Assembly (NCBI RefSeq): GCF_008017825.1
Contig: NZ_VRLS01000057.1
Coordinates: 1 to 64,000 of the forward strand
Direction: 5' to 3'
Length of the DNA stretch: 64,000 bases
DNA from: Mesonia sp008017825
GTDB taxonomy: Bacteria > Bacteroidota > Bacteroidia > Flavobacteriales > Flavobacteriaceae
Part shown: piece after piece, positions 22,499-33,663 of the stretch
Numbering within the stretch: position 1 is the stretch's first letter
How the letters are laid out: every line of letters begins with the position of its first letter
Notes under the pieces: model-generated
The model's input: only the letters and a program-made list of their open reading frames with translations
What the model was told of the DNA's origin: nothing
The model's database searches: none
Made by a program: the position numbers and the translations under genes

Positions 22499-25400
22499 AT
22501 GGCCACTAATAAATATGAACCTAACTCACATTTTTTTGTAGACCACGCCAATCTCTCTGAACCAATCCCTGCGAATATATCTACGGATGCTTACGGGCCG
22601 GTAGAGGGCAATGAAATAAGCCAATATAGAACAACCTCTTTTATTAGAGCTTCTTCCAATTCAAAAGTTTTTGCAATATGTGACGGGCATATTTTAATTC
22701 AACCGTGTGATGGAGATAGTAATAAGGTAAATTTAATATTAAAACCTACCGCTTCATACTCACCATTTAAAATCAAGTATTTTATTTATAGGGGAGTTGA
22801 TATAAACGACCTTATTGTGGGTTTTGATGTAGCACCACAAACAGCTAACTCTCCGGAGTTTATAAAAAGAGTTTGGAAAGCAAGTAATGATTTAGCAGAA
22901 GCATTAGGCGAGCCTTTACCTTCAAATTTAGATGCTAAATTTATAGGTTATGATTTGGGCATACCTGATGATGAATTACTGAGTTATGTTTTTTTCGGAG
23001 GAGGGACAGTAGACTTTAATCTTTACAATATTCCTAAATGTTTTAAAGGAGAACTCATAGGGAATTTTACAAATAAAATTGGACTTGATATTATTTTGGA
23101 TTATGGTGATTATGAATTAGATTATGAAGAGCAATTGTTTAAGTTGGATTTAGGATATGCCCGCAAACCTGAACATGTTTTCGATGTTTCTACTATTACA
23201 GGAGCCATTAAACAAAAAAGATATAGAGAATATATACATCAATTTATTGACGCCGCAGCTTTTTGGGGTTCACATATAGATTGCGGGAAGATTTCTTTAT
23301 ATAATGCTAATACTATAACAAACACTGAATATATCTATCCCGTTTTAGTAAGCAAGTATCAAACAGCGAATAGACTATATCTTTATATTCAAGCTGAAAG
23401 AGGACGGTCTCTTAATTTTTACGGAACTTATCCAACAAACAATGTGCATTTTGAGTTAGAGGATTCTAGCCCCAATCCTAGTTCTAATTATCTACCTTAT
23501 TCCTTTGAAAGTTGGCCAATTCTTATAAAAAAATTTACACAAGATGTAAATACGGCAATAAATAAAATAGATGTTAAATTGGCTTATACCCCTGACCCAA
23601 ATGTTACCCAATTAGATAGACATCAAATCACACACGTGTTAATGTCTAATTGGTATCAAAAAGATAAAGAGAATCCGGAAGAAAGCTTTGTGTCTCGAAC
23701 TTTTTCTCAAAGTTTCATTAGTTCAGATATATCGTCAACAGAACAGTCATCTGTGTCGAATATGATTGTAATTACATATTTTAGTATTGAGGACAATCCA
23801 GAGATACCATATTATGATGATCTTTTTGGTTTAGTTAATATTGAAAGTGTTTTAGCTCTTCCCCAAAATACATCTGACAAATTTGGTTATTGGACAGGAT
23901 ATATCCAGAAAAGAGCCTTAAACCTGAATACAATTAATAGGTTTAAGAACTCCATTATAAATACCAAAGTAGTTTTTGATAAAGGAAAAAATAATTCATC
24001 TCTAGTAAAAGAACGAAGATTGTATATTTCAGAAACTGTAGATCTTACAGAAACAGAATCACAATTTATAATGAGCAAGATTACATCTGAATATAAAAGA
24101 GACATTAAAAAGAGTTATTTTTTAGACTTATATGGAACTCCCCATTTTGAAATATATAAAGGAGAATTAGATGACTCAGGAGTTGTTAATACACTAACTT
24201 TAGTAAACACAAAAAATCATTTATTAAAACAGTCCTTTTTTCAATTAGGAATTTTGGAAGAAGAATATAATAAGTTAATCTATGATAGCCTTACAGTTCC
24301 TGATCCACTTCCTTCTCCTCCACATATACCTATAGGGATTTCAAAAATATTCTTTCATTTGGAAGAAATTTCAATATCAAGTAGTTTAGACTTTAGAAAA
24401 TTTAAGTTGGGGTTAAAATATGAAAATACATCAGGAAATATAGAGGTTAAGTATCCGTCAAGTGCAAATACCGTTGATATGTATACAATTGATGGGTTTT
24501 TCTTTTTCTCTCCGGGGTATAGTGAATTTCAAGACCTGTATAAAACGTTTGCAAAAATTTCTGCCCATTTTAGACCATTGACAAATTGGACAGGGGAATA
24601 TGGTTTCGATTGGATAAGGGTAAAAGATTCAGGGCTTAATGGAGACAATACAGATGACAGAAAGTATTTTAATATTTTAGGTCATTATTATGACAACTCC
24701 AATCCACCTAAAAAAGTTCCCACTGACCCTTCGCCTAATGATAATTTTCTAAGAGAAAAAACCGAATGGCAGGCACTTCATAGAATTTACCCTTCCTATG
24801 CTAAATTATCGACCAACTATAATTTATTAGATACGTATTCTCAATATGGAAGCTCCTATCTATCCCTTTACCCTTCATTAAGCACGAATGGGATTCCAAC
24901 TCCATTTCCAAAACAAACTTCCAATCAAATAGATAAATGCTTAACAGAACGCTTTTTAAACCTCAAAATATACATTGATAGCAGCCCAAGTAGCTTGAAG
25001 ATTCGTTTTGAAAAAGATCACTTTGATATTAACTCAATACCGTTATCAGACACTACACTGATACCTGATATTATCGATCATCAAAGATACACTTGCCTAG
25101 AAATCAATGATAAATCAACGGGAACAAATGATATTGAGCTTAGAATTAAAGCATTAAAAGAGTTTAAAGAAGATAAAAAAATACAGGTTTTAGCCACTGA
25201 AAATGGCAATGAGAATTTAGCAGGGGAAATGCTTGTAAAAGCAAATACTAAATCATTAAGAAGGGAAGTGAAAATCTTATTTATAAATGTAGAGTCGAAC
25301 CTTTTTAATAGTGGAGAAACAGGAATTCCAAATTCATCTATAGCGGAAGCGCTTGAAGATATGACAACAGCTTTTTTTAATCAAGGACTTACAGATGTCA

Positions 25401-25921
25401 TACAAATTACAAGCTTAAATCTCAATTTAACAGATTCTGCTGGTAATACCTTTTTGAATAATTATGTAAATTCAGGGAATTTTCATTACGGTAATGGTAA
25501 TGATTTCCACCTTGAAATTTTTAATCGACTAAAGAATGATCCTAACGTTAACTATTTGCCAGAATATGATGATTATGTAAAAGCTTTCTTTTTTGGCTTT
25601 AGCGACATAAAACCTAATGGTAATGTAGTTGGTGGTGCTGCTGACCCTCAAAGAAGAGATATGGCCGTAGTGTGTGTATTTGAAGATGGTACTACAATCA
25701 TAAATGGTCTAATAAGAGAAACAACCGCACATGAACTACTGCATGTAGTAGGGTTAGATCATACTTTTAATGCTAAAAACAACTATGTTTTTAAGCAATA
25801 TATTACTGATAATATAATGGATTACTACTATCCTAATACAAGCCCTAACAGGCGTGTAAGCATATCCACATATCAAAATGGAATCTATAAGAAAAATAAT
25901 AAGATAAGCTATGAGCAATAA
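22499..25921 (+). CDS. Large protein with C-terminal metzincin zinc-metalloprotease motif
   Basis: In this 1140-aa protein the clear element is near the C-terminus: HELLHVVGLDH (1078-1088), a full HExxHxxGxxH zinc site. NIMDY (about 1105-1109) follows and supplies the Met-turn of metzincins. The first ~1000 residues are unrecognised, mixed beta-rich sequence. No signal peptide is visible; it begins MATNKYEPNSHFF. It is the first gene of a plus-strand run, overlaps the next lipoprotein gene by 11 bp, and is followed by other leaderless giants. A secreted effector delivered by a non-Sec route, or a cargo protein, is possible. Only the protease motif is firm. Confidence 0.8.
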   Translation: MATNKYEPNSHFFVDHANLSEPIPANISTDAYGPVEGNEISQYRTTSFIRASSNSKVFAICDGHILIQPCDGDSNKVNLILKPTASYSPFKIKYFIYRGVDINDLIVGFDVAPQTANSPEFIKRVWKASNDLAEALGEPLPSNLDAKFIGYDLGIPDDELLSYVFFGGGTVDFNLYNIPKCFKGELIGNFTNKIGLDIILDYGDYELDYEEQLFKLDLGYARKPEHVFDVSTITGAIKQKRYREYIHQFIDAAAFWGSHIDCGKISLYNANTITNTEYIYPVLVSKYQTANRLYLYIQAERGRSLNFYGTYPTNNVHFELEDSSPNPSSNYLPYSFESWPILIKKFTQDVNTAINKIDVKLAYTPDPNVTQLDRHQITHVLMSNWYQKDKENPEESFVSRTFSQSFISSDISSTEQSSVSNMIVITYFSIEDNPEIPYYDDLFGLVNIESVLALPQNTSDKFGYWTGYIQKRALNLNTINRFKNSIINTKVVFDKGKNNSSLVKERRLYISETVDLTETESQFIMSKITSEYKRDIKKSYFLDLYGTPHFEIYKGELDDSGVVNTLTLVNTKNHLLKQSFFQLGILEEEYNKLIYDSLTVPDPLPSPPHIPIGISKIFFHLEEISISSSLDFRKFKLGLKYENTSGNIEVKYPSSANTVDMYTIDGFFFFSPGYSEFQDLYKTFAKISAHFRPLTNWTGEYGFDWIRVKDSGLNGDNTDDRKYFNILGHYYDNSNPPKKVPTDPSPNDNFLREKTEWQALHRIYPSYAKLSTNYNLLDTYSQYGSSYLSLYPSLSTNGIPTPFPKQTSNQIDKCLTERFLNLKIYIDSSPSSLKIRFEKDHFDINSIPLSDTTLIPDIIDHQRYTCLEINDKSTGTNDIELRIKALKEFKEDKKIQVLATENGNENLAGEMLVKANTKSLRREVKILFINVESNLFNSGETGIPNSSIAEALEDMTTAFFNQGLTDVIQITSLNLNLTDSAGNTFLNNYVNSGNFHYGNGNDFHLEIFNRLKNDPNVNYLPEYDDYVKAFFFGFSDIKPNGNVVGGAADPQRRDMAVVCVFEDGTTIINGLIRETTAHELLHVVGLDHTFNAKNNYVFKQYITDNIMDYYYPNTSPNRRVSISTYQNGIYKKNNKISYEQ

Positions 25922-26657
25922 AGTATTATACATTGTTTCCTGCTTTACTATGGCTATACTATTAGCACAATGTGCTCCTGCCATTACAAAGAAATACATA
26001 AATAAAAAAAATAATCAGGTCATGGAAAAAATAGATGTCAACGCCTTATTAAAGGCAAAGAGAATAGAAAACTCTGAAAAAAAAGTAGTTGTGGAGAACA
26101 AAACATATTTTCCTGATGGAAGAGTATCCAATCTAGACTACTATGAAGAAAACTATAAAACAGGAAAAACAACTACCATATCTTGGACTCCAACCCGAAT
26201 AAGTAAAAGAATATACACTATTGACTCTCCAATTGTCCAGATATATACTTTTTATCCAGATGGTTCTCTAAAAGCTCAATATGATAAATATGTGGGGAAT
26301 ATAACCAAGGGTAGAAGCATGGGGGAATTTATCTTTTCATCTGGGTATGATGTTGTAATTGGAAAGCTTTATCTCTACGATGAAGACGGAAATATAGAAA
26401 AAGTAACAGATTACGATGAGAAGTACCCGTTTTCTATTGAACAGGTTTTGAAATTAATGAAAGAAAAATATGAAGCAAACATAAAATATATGAAAATAAG
26501 CCAAAGAGGATTGGGAGTTCGAAATTTTGATACCGACAAACCTTATTGGGAAGTAGTATATACAAGTTCAGAGAAACGTGGCGAATGGCTCCTTCATATA
26601 GATGGAAAAACCGGAGAAGTAACTGAAAAGGGAGAGTTTATTGTACATGAATCATAA
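25911..26657 (+). CDS. Putative lipoprotein with YwqK/MORN-like repeats
   Basis: This 248-aa protein has a lipoprotein signal ending MAILLAQC-APA. Repeated F/Y-x-x-D-G units follow (TYFPDGRVSNLDYY, TFYPDGSLKAQYDKY, YLYDEDGNIEKVTDYD), resembling MORN-variant repeats of the YwqK antitoxin-like family. Its start lies inside the end of the metzincin gene, so the two are translationally coupled. That hints at a lipoprotein guarding against, or assisting, the protease. It is paralogous to the frameshifted gene downstream. Confidence 0.8.
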   Translation: MSNKVLYIVSCFTMAILLAQCAPAITKKYINKKNNQVMEKIDVNALLKAKRIENSEKKVVVENKTYFPDGRVSNLDYYEENYKTGKTTTISWTPTRISKRIYTIDSPIVQIYTFYPDGSLKAQYDKYVGNITKGRSMGEFIFSSGYDVVIGKLYLYDEDGNIEKVTDYDEKYPFSIEQVLKLMKEKYEANIKYMKISQRGLGVRNFDTDKPYWEVVYTSSEKRGEWLLHIDGKTGEVTEKGEFIVHES

Positions 26658-26740
26658 AGATTAAATTATGCTCCACTAATTCATTGTCTTATCCTAATTG
26701 ATTAGATGTCAATATAAAACGAGAAATTCTTTTATAACAG

Positions 26741-27513
26741 ATGAGAAGTAAAACAATCAATAAATACGTTTTAATAGCAATAAGTTTTGTTTTTATTCAG
26801 TGCAAAGCACAACTTACCGAGGAGTATATTAATAAAAAAAATAATCAAATTATGGAACGATTAAATATAGATAATTTTAAAAAAAATAAGGAAATAAATA
26901 CCAAAGAAAAACAGGTTTCGGTAGGTTTTAGTGAAAGTTTGGGTGATCCAAAATTTTATTTTTCATATTATAAAAAGGATAAAACTATAGGAAAAGAAAT
27001 AAATATTTCTGGAAACAAAAAAGCAGGTTATAGAAAGGAAATTACTTACGAAGATTGTCCCTATCAGGAAAACCTCGAGTTTTATCCGAATGGTAATTTA
27101 AGGCGCAGAGTCACGAGCTATATTGGTGATTTGAGGAAAGAAAAGGACGGTGTATTGAGAAGACCTCATTTCTCCTTGACGCCCTTCCCTGTTGGGAAAG
27201 GATACAAATATAATGAGAACGAGGAGATAATAGAAGAATTTGACTATGATAAAGGATATAATGTTTCAATTAAAGACTTAGAAAGAATACTTCTCGACAA
27301 AAAAAAATATACCTAAGTAAAGATGTAACGGATATTTCAAAATATTCACATAAGCGAATTTCAGGAGTAGTATTTGTAGGCTGGAAAGAAGAGCATACGG
27401 GATATTGGTTTATAAAATATCAAAAGCAAGGAGATACAGCTAGAATAATTATAGTAAGTGGTAAAACAGGAGAGATATTGCAAGAAGGGGAGGCTATCGG
27501 AGTTGAGAAATAA
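26741..27513 (+). pseudogene. Paralogous YwqK-like lipoprotein gene with frameshift at an A9 run
   Basis: The first frame (191 codons to 27316) begins with a lipoprotein-like leader VLIAISFVFIQC-KAQ. It shares the NKKNNQ-ME motif and the FYPNGNL and YDKGYN units with the preceding gene. It ends abruptly after nine A's at 27299-27307. Reading on in the other frame gives about 68 codons (IYLSKDVTDISKYSHKRISG onward to KTGEILQEGE and TAA at 27511-27513), which matches the C-terminal WxxxY...DGKTGEV part of the paralogue. One extra A would restore the frame. Mutation, polymerase slippage or a sequencing error are all possible. Confidence 0.8.
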
Positions 27514-27563
27514 TAGGGTCAAATCATTCAGGGAAAATATTAAATAGTAAAAAAATTGAAATT

Positions 27564-30500
27564 ATGCCAAGCAATAATAATCCATATTATCCAGTACTTA
27601 CTGACGTGGTTAGTTCTGAAGACTTACCCGATATTCTCGGTTTTTTTAAAGATGGCATTCAAGAACTTTTTAGTGATGTTTTCTATAAGAATTTTCAATT
27701 TTCCAAAAGTGTAAATGGAGACATTGCTTTTTATAGCCTTGATATTGTAAGTGCTAAAAAATTATCTATTGAGTTGCCGGGAACAGGCATTTTTTTAGTA
27801 CTAAATCCCGATTATCAGGATTACAATATATCTGCTTTTCCAATTACAGTATCTTGGGACTGGAAAATATTGAGGTATAAACGATTTTTTAATATTGATA
27901 GTTTTTCTTTTTCAATAAATGATTATCACTATTTATTAATAGATATTTTTGAGATTAGTGAATATGATGCTTTAGACTTTACGCTAAAACGATTTGTTAT
28001 ATCAAACAGTTCGACTACTTCCCGAATAGAGCAATTAGTTGAGGATTTAAACAATTTCTACAATATATCTATAACGGTACCAACAAATCCAGAAACTGAA
28101 ATTGAAGAAATTATTTTAGAGCTGCACCAACAAGCTAACGTTACTACATATCAGGCTGTTTTTACTTTGTATATAGGTGTTGGGTCTTTGGAAGAGCAAG
28201 AAAACAGGTTGGATGATTTTTTTTCAGAATTTATCCCTGAGGATATTCCAACTTTTATCAAAGAAGTAATTTTTCCAAAAATTAGGGCAACCCTTGAGCT
28301 TTCTGCAGGATTGGAATTTCCAAGAAATATTTTGAAACCTGTTTATGATGCTAACGGTAACAATACTTATGATTCTAACGCCACAGGAGGAACACCTTTT
28401 GATATAATTCCTGAAGACGGAACAACCGGATACCCTAAAGTGGTTTTGCGTTTTGCTGAAGCTCTGTTTTATGCGGATACAAAACAAGGATTGGGGTATA
28501 ATATGGATATAGCCCTTAGCACGAATGTTCCTGCCCAAATTGGAAATACAGGATTAATTATCGATTTCCAAAACTTAAAAATAGATTTGAGTTCAACCCA
28601 AAATTTTGCAGAAGCAAATTTGCAAGGGCTGTCATCTGAATTCATGGGAGTCTATACAAGTTATACTGTTATTGTTTTACCTAAAAAATGGTTCAACAAC
28701 ATTGATAATTCTACTTTACAAGTAGCTGGTTATAATATGCTTATCGGTACAGGAGGAATATCGGGTACTATTGCTTTGGAAACCGTCGGTGGACAACCGA
28801 ACAATGGGGCAGCTTATATGGATATGAAAATTGGCAATTGGGAAATTGGCTTCAACCATTTTGCACTCACCTTCAAACAAAATTCAATTACTGACTCCAA
28901 CATAGGCGGAAGATTAAAAATCCCAAAACTTAAAGATGCTCAAGGTAATGAAGCAGAAATATACTTGAATGGTCATCTAAATGAAGAAGGTGATTTTAAC
29001 CTAACAGCCTCAGAACCAGAAGGGATTCCTTTAAACTTATTCAATTTTGTAACCTTCAATTTCTTAACCCTAGAACTAGGTAGGGAAAACAATGAATTCT
29101 ATCTAGGCACTTCGTGCCAAATCTGGTTTGATAATCCTATAATGGCAAAGCTACTCGATAACCAGATCATCGAAATTCCTCAATTACGGGTATATGACAA
29201 TGGTACGGTAGAAATTGTAGGGGGTAATGGTTTTATTCCTTTGAGTATTTCCTTAGACCTTGGGCCTATTGAAATGGCAGTAACAGGCGTTCATTATGGT
29301 TCTTCTCAGCTAGAGTATAATGGCGATATCCGTAAATACAATTACTGGGGTTTTGATGGTGGGGTTAGTTTAGATCCGTTAGGGCTAGATATTCGTGGTG
29401 ATGGAGTAAAATACTATTACACCACAGATAATGATGAAAAAGATGAAAATGGGAATCTTAAATATACGAGTGGAGATTCATTTATCCATATCAAAACATT
29501 AGAGATAGATTTGGTAATCCCTGGCAACGCAAGTCCAGAAAATGCCGTTGCCATTATCAATGGAATGTTATCGCTCCCAGATCCTGGTGAGTCTCCAGAA
29601 TATATAGGAGAGATTTCGTTAAAACTTCCAAAAGCAAAAATTGCAGGAGGAGCATCAATGAAATTACAACCTAGACATCCTGCTTTCATCATAGATGCTT
29701 ATATAGACCTTCCTGCTCCTATCCCACTTGGCCCATTGGGTATATACGGGTTTAGGGGATTATTAGGTTATAGTTATGTAGCCGAAAAAGAGGCCGTAGG
29801 ACTTGTCTCAGGAGAAGACACTTGGTATGATTATTATACTTATCCACCACGGGGAGTGCATGTTTCCAAGTTTACAGGACCTCCAGAAAGTCAAGATTAC
29901 AACACCCCTGTTTCTTTAGGAGCAGGAGCTGTATTGGGGACTAGCTTTGATGGTGGTTCAGTTATTTCAACTAGGGTAATGCTTGTGCTTTCATTGCCTA
30001 CTTTATTTATGCTAGATGGTAGGGCTTCTATACTAAGTGCAAGATTAGGACTCGACAGTACCAACGAACCCCCATTCTTTGCTTTCTTAGCGTGGGACGA
30101 TAATTCAATCGAGATGGGTATGGGAGCAGATTTTCAACTTCCTTCCAGTAACGGCTGGATTCTAGATCTTTATGCTCAAGTAGAAGCTAGTTTTTTCTTT
30201 GATTATCCTTCGAGTTGGTATGTCAATTTTGGTACTAAAAACAACCCTGTTACAATCAAACTATTTAAAGATATTATCAATTTAAATGGTCAAGGATATT
30301 TAATGCTGTCGGCACAAGGTATAGAAACAGGTGCTGGAATAGAGTTTGATTTAAGGAAACGATTTGGCCCGGCTAAAGTACATTTATATGCTTACCTAGA
30401 AGTTGGTGGTTTTATAAGTTTTGAGCGTCCACAAATTGGAGGGTATATTGCTGCGGGAGGTGGTATCGATGTAGATATATGGAAAATAGGTATATCAATT

Positions 30501-33500
30501 AGTCTTAGCGCATTGTTCTCTGCTGAGGCAACAAAACCTTTCTTGATTTATGCAGAAATAAATGTAAAAGGCTGTATAAAGCTTGTATTTGTTAAGTTAT
30601 GTAAATCCTTCACGGTCAAACTCAAATGGGAAAAAAGCAAAACTGTTGATCGCTCTCCTGTTAATCCACTCCCTAGTAGCAGAAAAAAAGAATTGGTGAA
30701 AGGGGTACACATGCTCACCAACCAAGAGTTTGAACTCAATGATTTTACCAGTGTGCCTTCACACACAGCTATAGATAAAGTGATTCCTTTAGACACGTAC
30801 ATAGACATCAAGACACAAAAAGGCTTGATCCCAAGTGCCATTTCTGATAAGATTGGAGGTTATACTTTTGGACCTCAAAAGGCTGTCGATTTAATCCCTC
30901 CAAGAAAAACCGTTCGGGGTGGTCTAGAAATGCGTCAAGTAAAGCACCGTTATTTTATTGAAGATATAGAGATAAAAGCATGGAATGGCTCTTGGCAAGA
31001 TTACCACCCTTTTGAAGCAGTAGTAGAAGAAGCTGCTAGATCTCAAGTAGAAAATCTCAAAATTGGTTTTTGGCAACTTAAAGATAAACAATACGACACT
31101 ATACGCTTATTAGCTACAGCTCCTTTTTCTTATATGGAAGCAGGAGAACCGGGTTGGCATATCCCAGAAGTGTATGGACTCACTCCCTCTACTTTGTACT
31201 GCAAAGAAACTTTAATAGAAGAACGTTGCGCTAATGTTCTTAACAAACCTCCAGGTAGAAGGTATTACCCTCCAACGCAATATAAAGGTAACTATATCAA
31301 TGGAGTTTATTTCACTTTATTGGTAAACCCTGGATACACCATTGTTAATAATGCAATAGTACCGATAGAGGATAATTATATGGAAGTGACCAATGCTTCT
31401 AATATTCACGGTTTTGCAAAATCACTTTCATTTCAAAACCATAATGAGTTAGTCATTCTTCTTCCAGAAAGCTCTGTAAGTGTAAATTTAATGCTCACAA
31501 GCTTAGCAAAAGGAGTAAGCATTCAATATTACAAATCGCTCATAAATAATAGCAGAAGTCTAGTACAGTACCAATTAGTTGATCAAGAATACAAAACCGC
31601 TACTCAGCTTAATTCAGTAGTGGAGTATTTTAATGAAAACGAGCCTATCAGCAAAATAATTATCAAACCTGATAGCTCCAATATGATAGCTATTAAGAAT
31701 ATCGAAAAACAAATTGCTCAATTATTTAAGACCACTTATGAGGAAGTAGATGGCTCAGTAAATATTACCGAACCTAATGATACTGAGTTATATGATCAAC
31801 TAATCACACAATTAGAAGAACTGAAAAATGAGGGTTGTACTCAAACAGAAAGTGAATGCCAAAAAGATGAAGCTTTATGTGAACTATATACACAATTACT
31901 CACTTTATATGAAAACTGTTTCATTTTTCCTATTAATGAAGAACAAATCAACCTTATTTATGAAAATCTAGAATGTTATCGAGAGTTTTATAACATCATT
32001 ATCAATTTCCACGATGCCAATCCAGAACTATTTGATACTTATTATAGTTTATTAGACAGCCTTTTCGCATTATTTGAAAGATATCCAGAAGAATATTCTC
32101 CTGATGAAATACTTAGCATTTATAACGAATTGAGAGAAATAGCTATCATAATTCTAGATTACATTAGAGAAACAGGTCAATGTGATTGTGATGATGATAC
32201 GCCACAATTAAATTGTTCCACAGCGCTTCAACAAATTTGTTGGTTATCGCAAGAAGATCACCAATGGAACGAAACAGTACCAGGTACACAAGCAATTGAA
32301 GAGGATTTTGAAGCAATGATAGAGGGAATGGAAAAGGAAGCACAACCTATTTGGAGACCCAACACAACCTATTACATTAAATTCACTTTAAAAGATGAAG
32401 TAGATGATGGGGAAAGTACGCCTGGAAATTTCAATTTATATTATGGTTTTAAAACAGTAGGGCCATTAGGACATTACCATAAAAACCCACAGGCAGATTA
32501 CCTACCGTCTGGAGCAAAACCAGACGAATACCAACTAACTTCATTAAGATCATATATAGATTATAACCGTTCTTATCCAAATGCCGATGGGAATCTATTA
32601 AAGTCTAAACCTTTGTTTTACGGAAACGAACAATGTAAAATTGCAGTATTTTTCAGCAAACCGTATACAGAACATATGTTTCAAATTTGGCATTTATATA
32701 ACAATATGGAAGAACTGAATGGGCAATTACATATCGCAATAAAAGATCCAGTAACTGATAAAATCATTCCTTATCCACTTCCTGCAAATTATAGTGAAAA
32801 AACAGTACCTATTCCTAATCAATTAGGATATCAATGGAGCATTGATGATAATCCGTTACTTCCTCCTCACATCCAAGTAATCAATAATATGATTGAAAAT
32901 GGAGAATTGCCATGTGAAATTGATTTAGGAGATTCTATTAAGCCAAAAAGCAAGTACTTTAATGTAACTCTAACCAATTTAAAACCACAAAAATTGTATA
33001 CAGCTTTACTTTATAATGCTTTTGAGCAAACTACAGATAATGTGGTTAGCGAACAAGTACATGAGTTTGTGTTCCAAACGTCAAGGTATCTCAATTTTGA
33101 AGAGCAAGTAAACAGTTATATAATGGTCGATGAAGAAACTTCAACTCAAAAGCAAGCTGTATTTGAATTAAATAGAAGCTTAGCTTCTTCGGGTATTCAA
33201 AAAGCATACGATATCATCATCAATCCCAATGCTCAAACCAACGATTACCCATTGGCTGACCGATACCAACATTTATTCGATAGAATCATAGAAGGGGTTT
33301 GGGAAATCACTCCAATTGATCCGCCTGTTAGAACAGAATTTATAAAAATAATCAATAGTGATACGCAAGAAGTGATTGCGATATGGCTTAGAAATCCAGA
33401 ACCTTTCAATAACCCAAAGATTCCATTAAATGAAATCGAAGATACAATAGCAATTATCAACAGTTCGGGCAATATAGACAACAACTACAAAGTGTTATAT

Positions 33501-33653
33501 AATAAAGACTATGCACAGGCTTTAATCATGCACAGTAGCTTAGAAATTACAGCTTCAAAGGTAAATGTTAGATTCCAATATAAAAATTGGAATGGTGATG
33601 AATATGAAATAGTAGATACCATTCAAGTACAAAACATTAGTTTAAACGATTAA
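27564..33653 (+). CDS. Giant leaderless protein of unknown function (2029 aa)
   Basis: I do not recognise the family. Roughly the first 1000 residues are beta-rich with amphipathic repeats, recurring Gly/Pro-Leu-Gly stretches (PLGPLGIYGFRG) and alternating strands. A cysteine-containing acidic helical segment comes near 1420-1560, and a C-terminal beta-rich part contains YIDYNRSYPNADGNLL. No signal peptide is visible (MPSNNNPYYP). It is followed 10 bp later by another giant gene, clearly one transcription unit. Size, repetitive beta structure and the protease gene upstream suggest a surface or secreted structural component, but route and role are unknown. Confidence 0.8.
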   Translation: MPSNNNPYYPVLTDVVSSEDLPDILGFFKDGIQELFSDVFYKNFQFSKSVNGDIAFYSLDIVSAKKLSIELPGTGIFLVLNPDYQDYNISAFPITVSWDWKILRYKRFFNIDSFSFSINDYHYLLIDIFEISEYDALDFTLKRFVISNSSTTSRIEQLVEDLNNFYNISITVPTNPETEIEEIILELHQQANVTTYQAVFTLYIGVGSLEEQENRLDDFFSEFIPEDIPTFIKEVIFPKIRATLELSAGLEFPRNILKPVYDANGNNTYDSNATGGTPFDIIPEDGTTGYPKVVLRFAEALFYADTKQGLGYNMDIALSTNVPAQIGNTGLIIDFQNLKIDLSSTQNFAEANLQGLSSEFMGVYTSYTVIVLPKKWFNNIDNSTLQVAGYNMLIGTGGISGTIALETVGGQPNNGAAYMDMKIGNWEIGFNHFALTFKQNSITDSNIGGRLKIPKLKDAQGNEAEIYLNGHLNEEGDFNLTASEPEGIPLNLFNFVTFNFLTLELGRENNEFYLGTSCQIWFDNPIMAKLLDNQIIEIPQLRVYDNGTVEIVGGNGFIPLSISLDLGPIEMAVTGVHYGSSQLEYNGDIRKYNYWGFDGGVSLDPLGLDIRGDGVKYYYTTDNDEKDENGNLKYTSGDSFIHIKTLEIDLVIPGNASPENAVAIINGMLSLPDPGESPEYIGEISLKLPKAKIAGGASMKLQPRHPAFIIDAYIDLPAPIPLGPLGIYGFRGLLGYSYVAEKEAVGLVSGEDTWYDYYTYPPRGVHVSKFTGPPESQDYNTPVSLGAGAVLGTSFDGGSVISTRVMLVLSLPTLFMLDGRASILSARLGLDSTNEPPFFAFLAWDDNSIEMGMGADFQLPSSNGWILDLYAQVEASFFFDYPSSWYVNFGTKNNPVTIKLFKDIINLNGQGYLMLSAQGIETGAGIEFDLRKRFGPAKVHLYAYLEVGGFISFERPQIGGYIAAGGGIDVDIWKIGISISLSALFSAEATKPFLIYAEINVKGCIKLVFVKLCKSFTVKLKWEKSKTVDRSPVNPLPSSRKKELVKGVHMLTNQEFELNDFTSVPSHTAIDKVIPLDTYIDIKTQKGLIPSAISDKIGGYTFGPQKAVDLIPPRKTVRGGLEMRQVKHRYFIEDIEIKAWNGSWQDYHPFEAVVEEAARSQVENLKIGFWQLKDKQYDTIRLLATAPFSYMEAGEPGWHIPEVYGLTPSTLYCKETLIEERCANVLNKPPGRRYYPPTQYKGNYINGVYFTLLVNPGYTIVNNAIVPIEDNYMEVTNASNIHGFAKSLSFQNHNELVILLPESSVSVNLMLTSLAKGVSIQYYKSLINNSRSLVQYQLVDQEYKTATQLNSVVEYFNENEPISKIIIKPDSSNMIAIKNIEKQIAQLFKTTYEEVDGSVNITEPNDTELYDQLITQLEELKNEGCTQTESECQKDEALCELYTQLLTLYENCFIFPINEEQINLIYENLECYREFYNIIINFHDANPELFDTYYSLLDSLFALFERYPEEYSPDEILSIYNELREIAIIILDYIRETGQCDCDDDTPQLNCSTALQQICWLSQEDHQWNETVPGTQAIEEDFEAMIEGMEKEAQPIWRPNTTYYIKFTLKDEVDDGESTPGNFNLYYGFKTVGPLGHYHKNPQADYLPSGAKPDEYQLTSLRSYIDYNRSYPNADGNLLKSKPLFYGNEQCKIAVFFSKPYTEHMFQIWHLYNNMEELNGQLHIAIKDPVTDKIIPYPLPANYSEKTVPIPNQLGYQWSIDDNPLLPPHIQVINNMIENGELPCEIDLGDSIKPKSKYFNVTLTNLKPQKLYTALLYNAFEQTTDNVVSEQVHEFVFQTSRYLNFEEQVNSYIMVDEETSTQKQAVFELNRSLASSGIQKAYDIIINPNAQTNDYPLADRYQHLFDRIIEGVWEITPIDPPVRTEFIKIINSDTQEVIAIWLRNPEPFNNPKIPLNEIEDTIAIINSSGNIDNNYKVLYNKDYAQALIMHSSLEITASKVNVRFQYKNWNGDEYEIVDTIQVQNISLND

Positions 33654-33663
33654 AAAAATAGCA

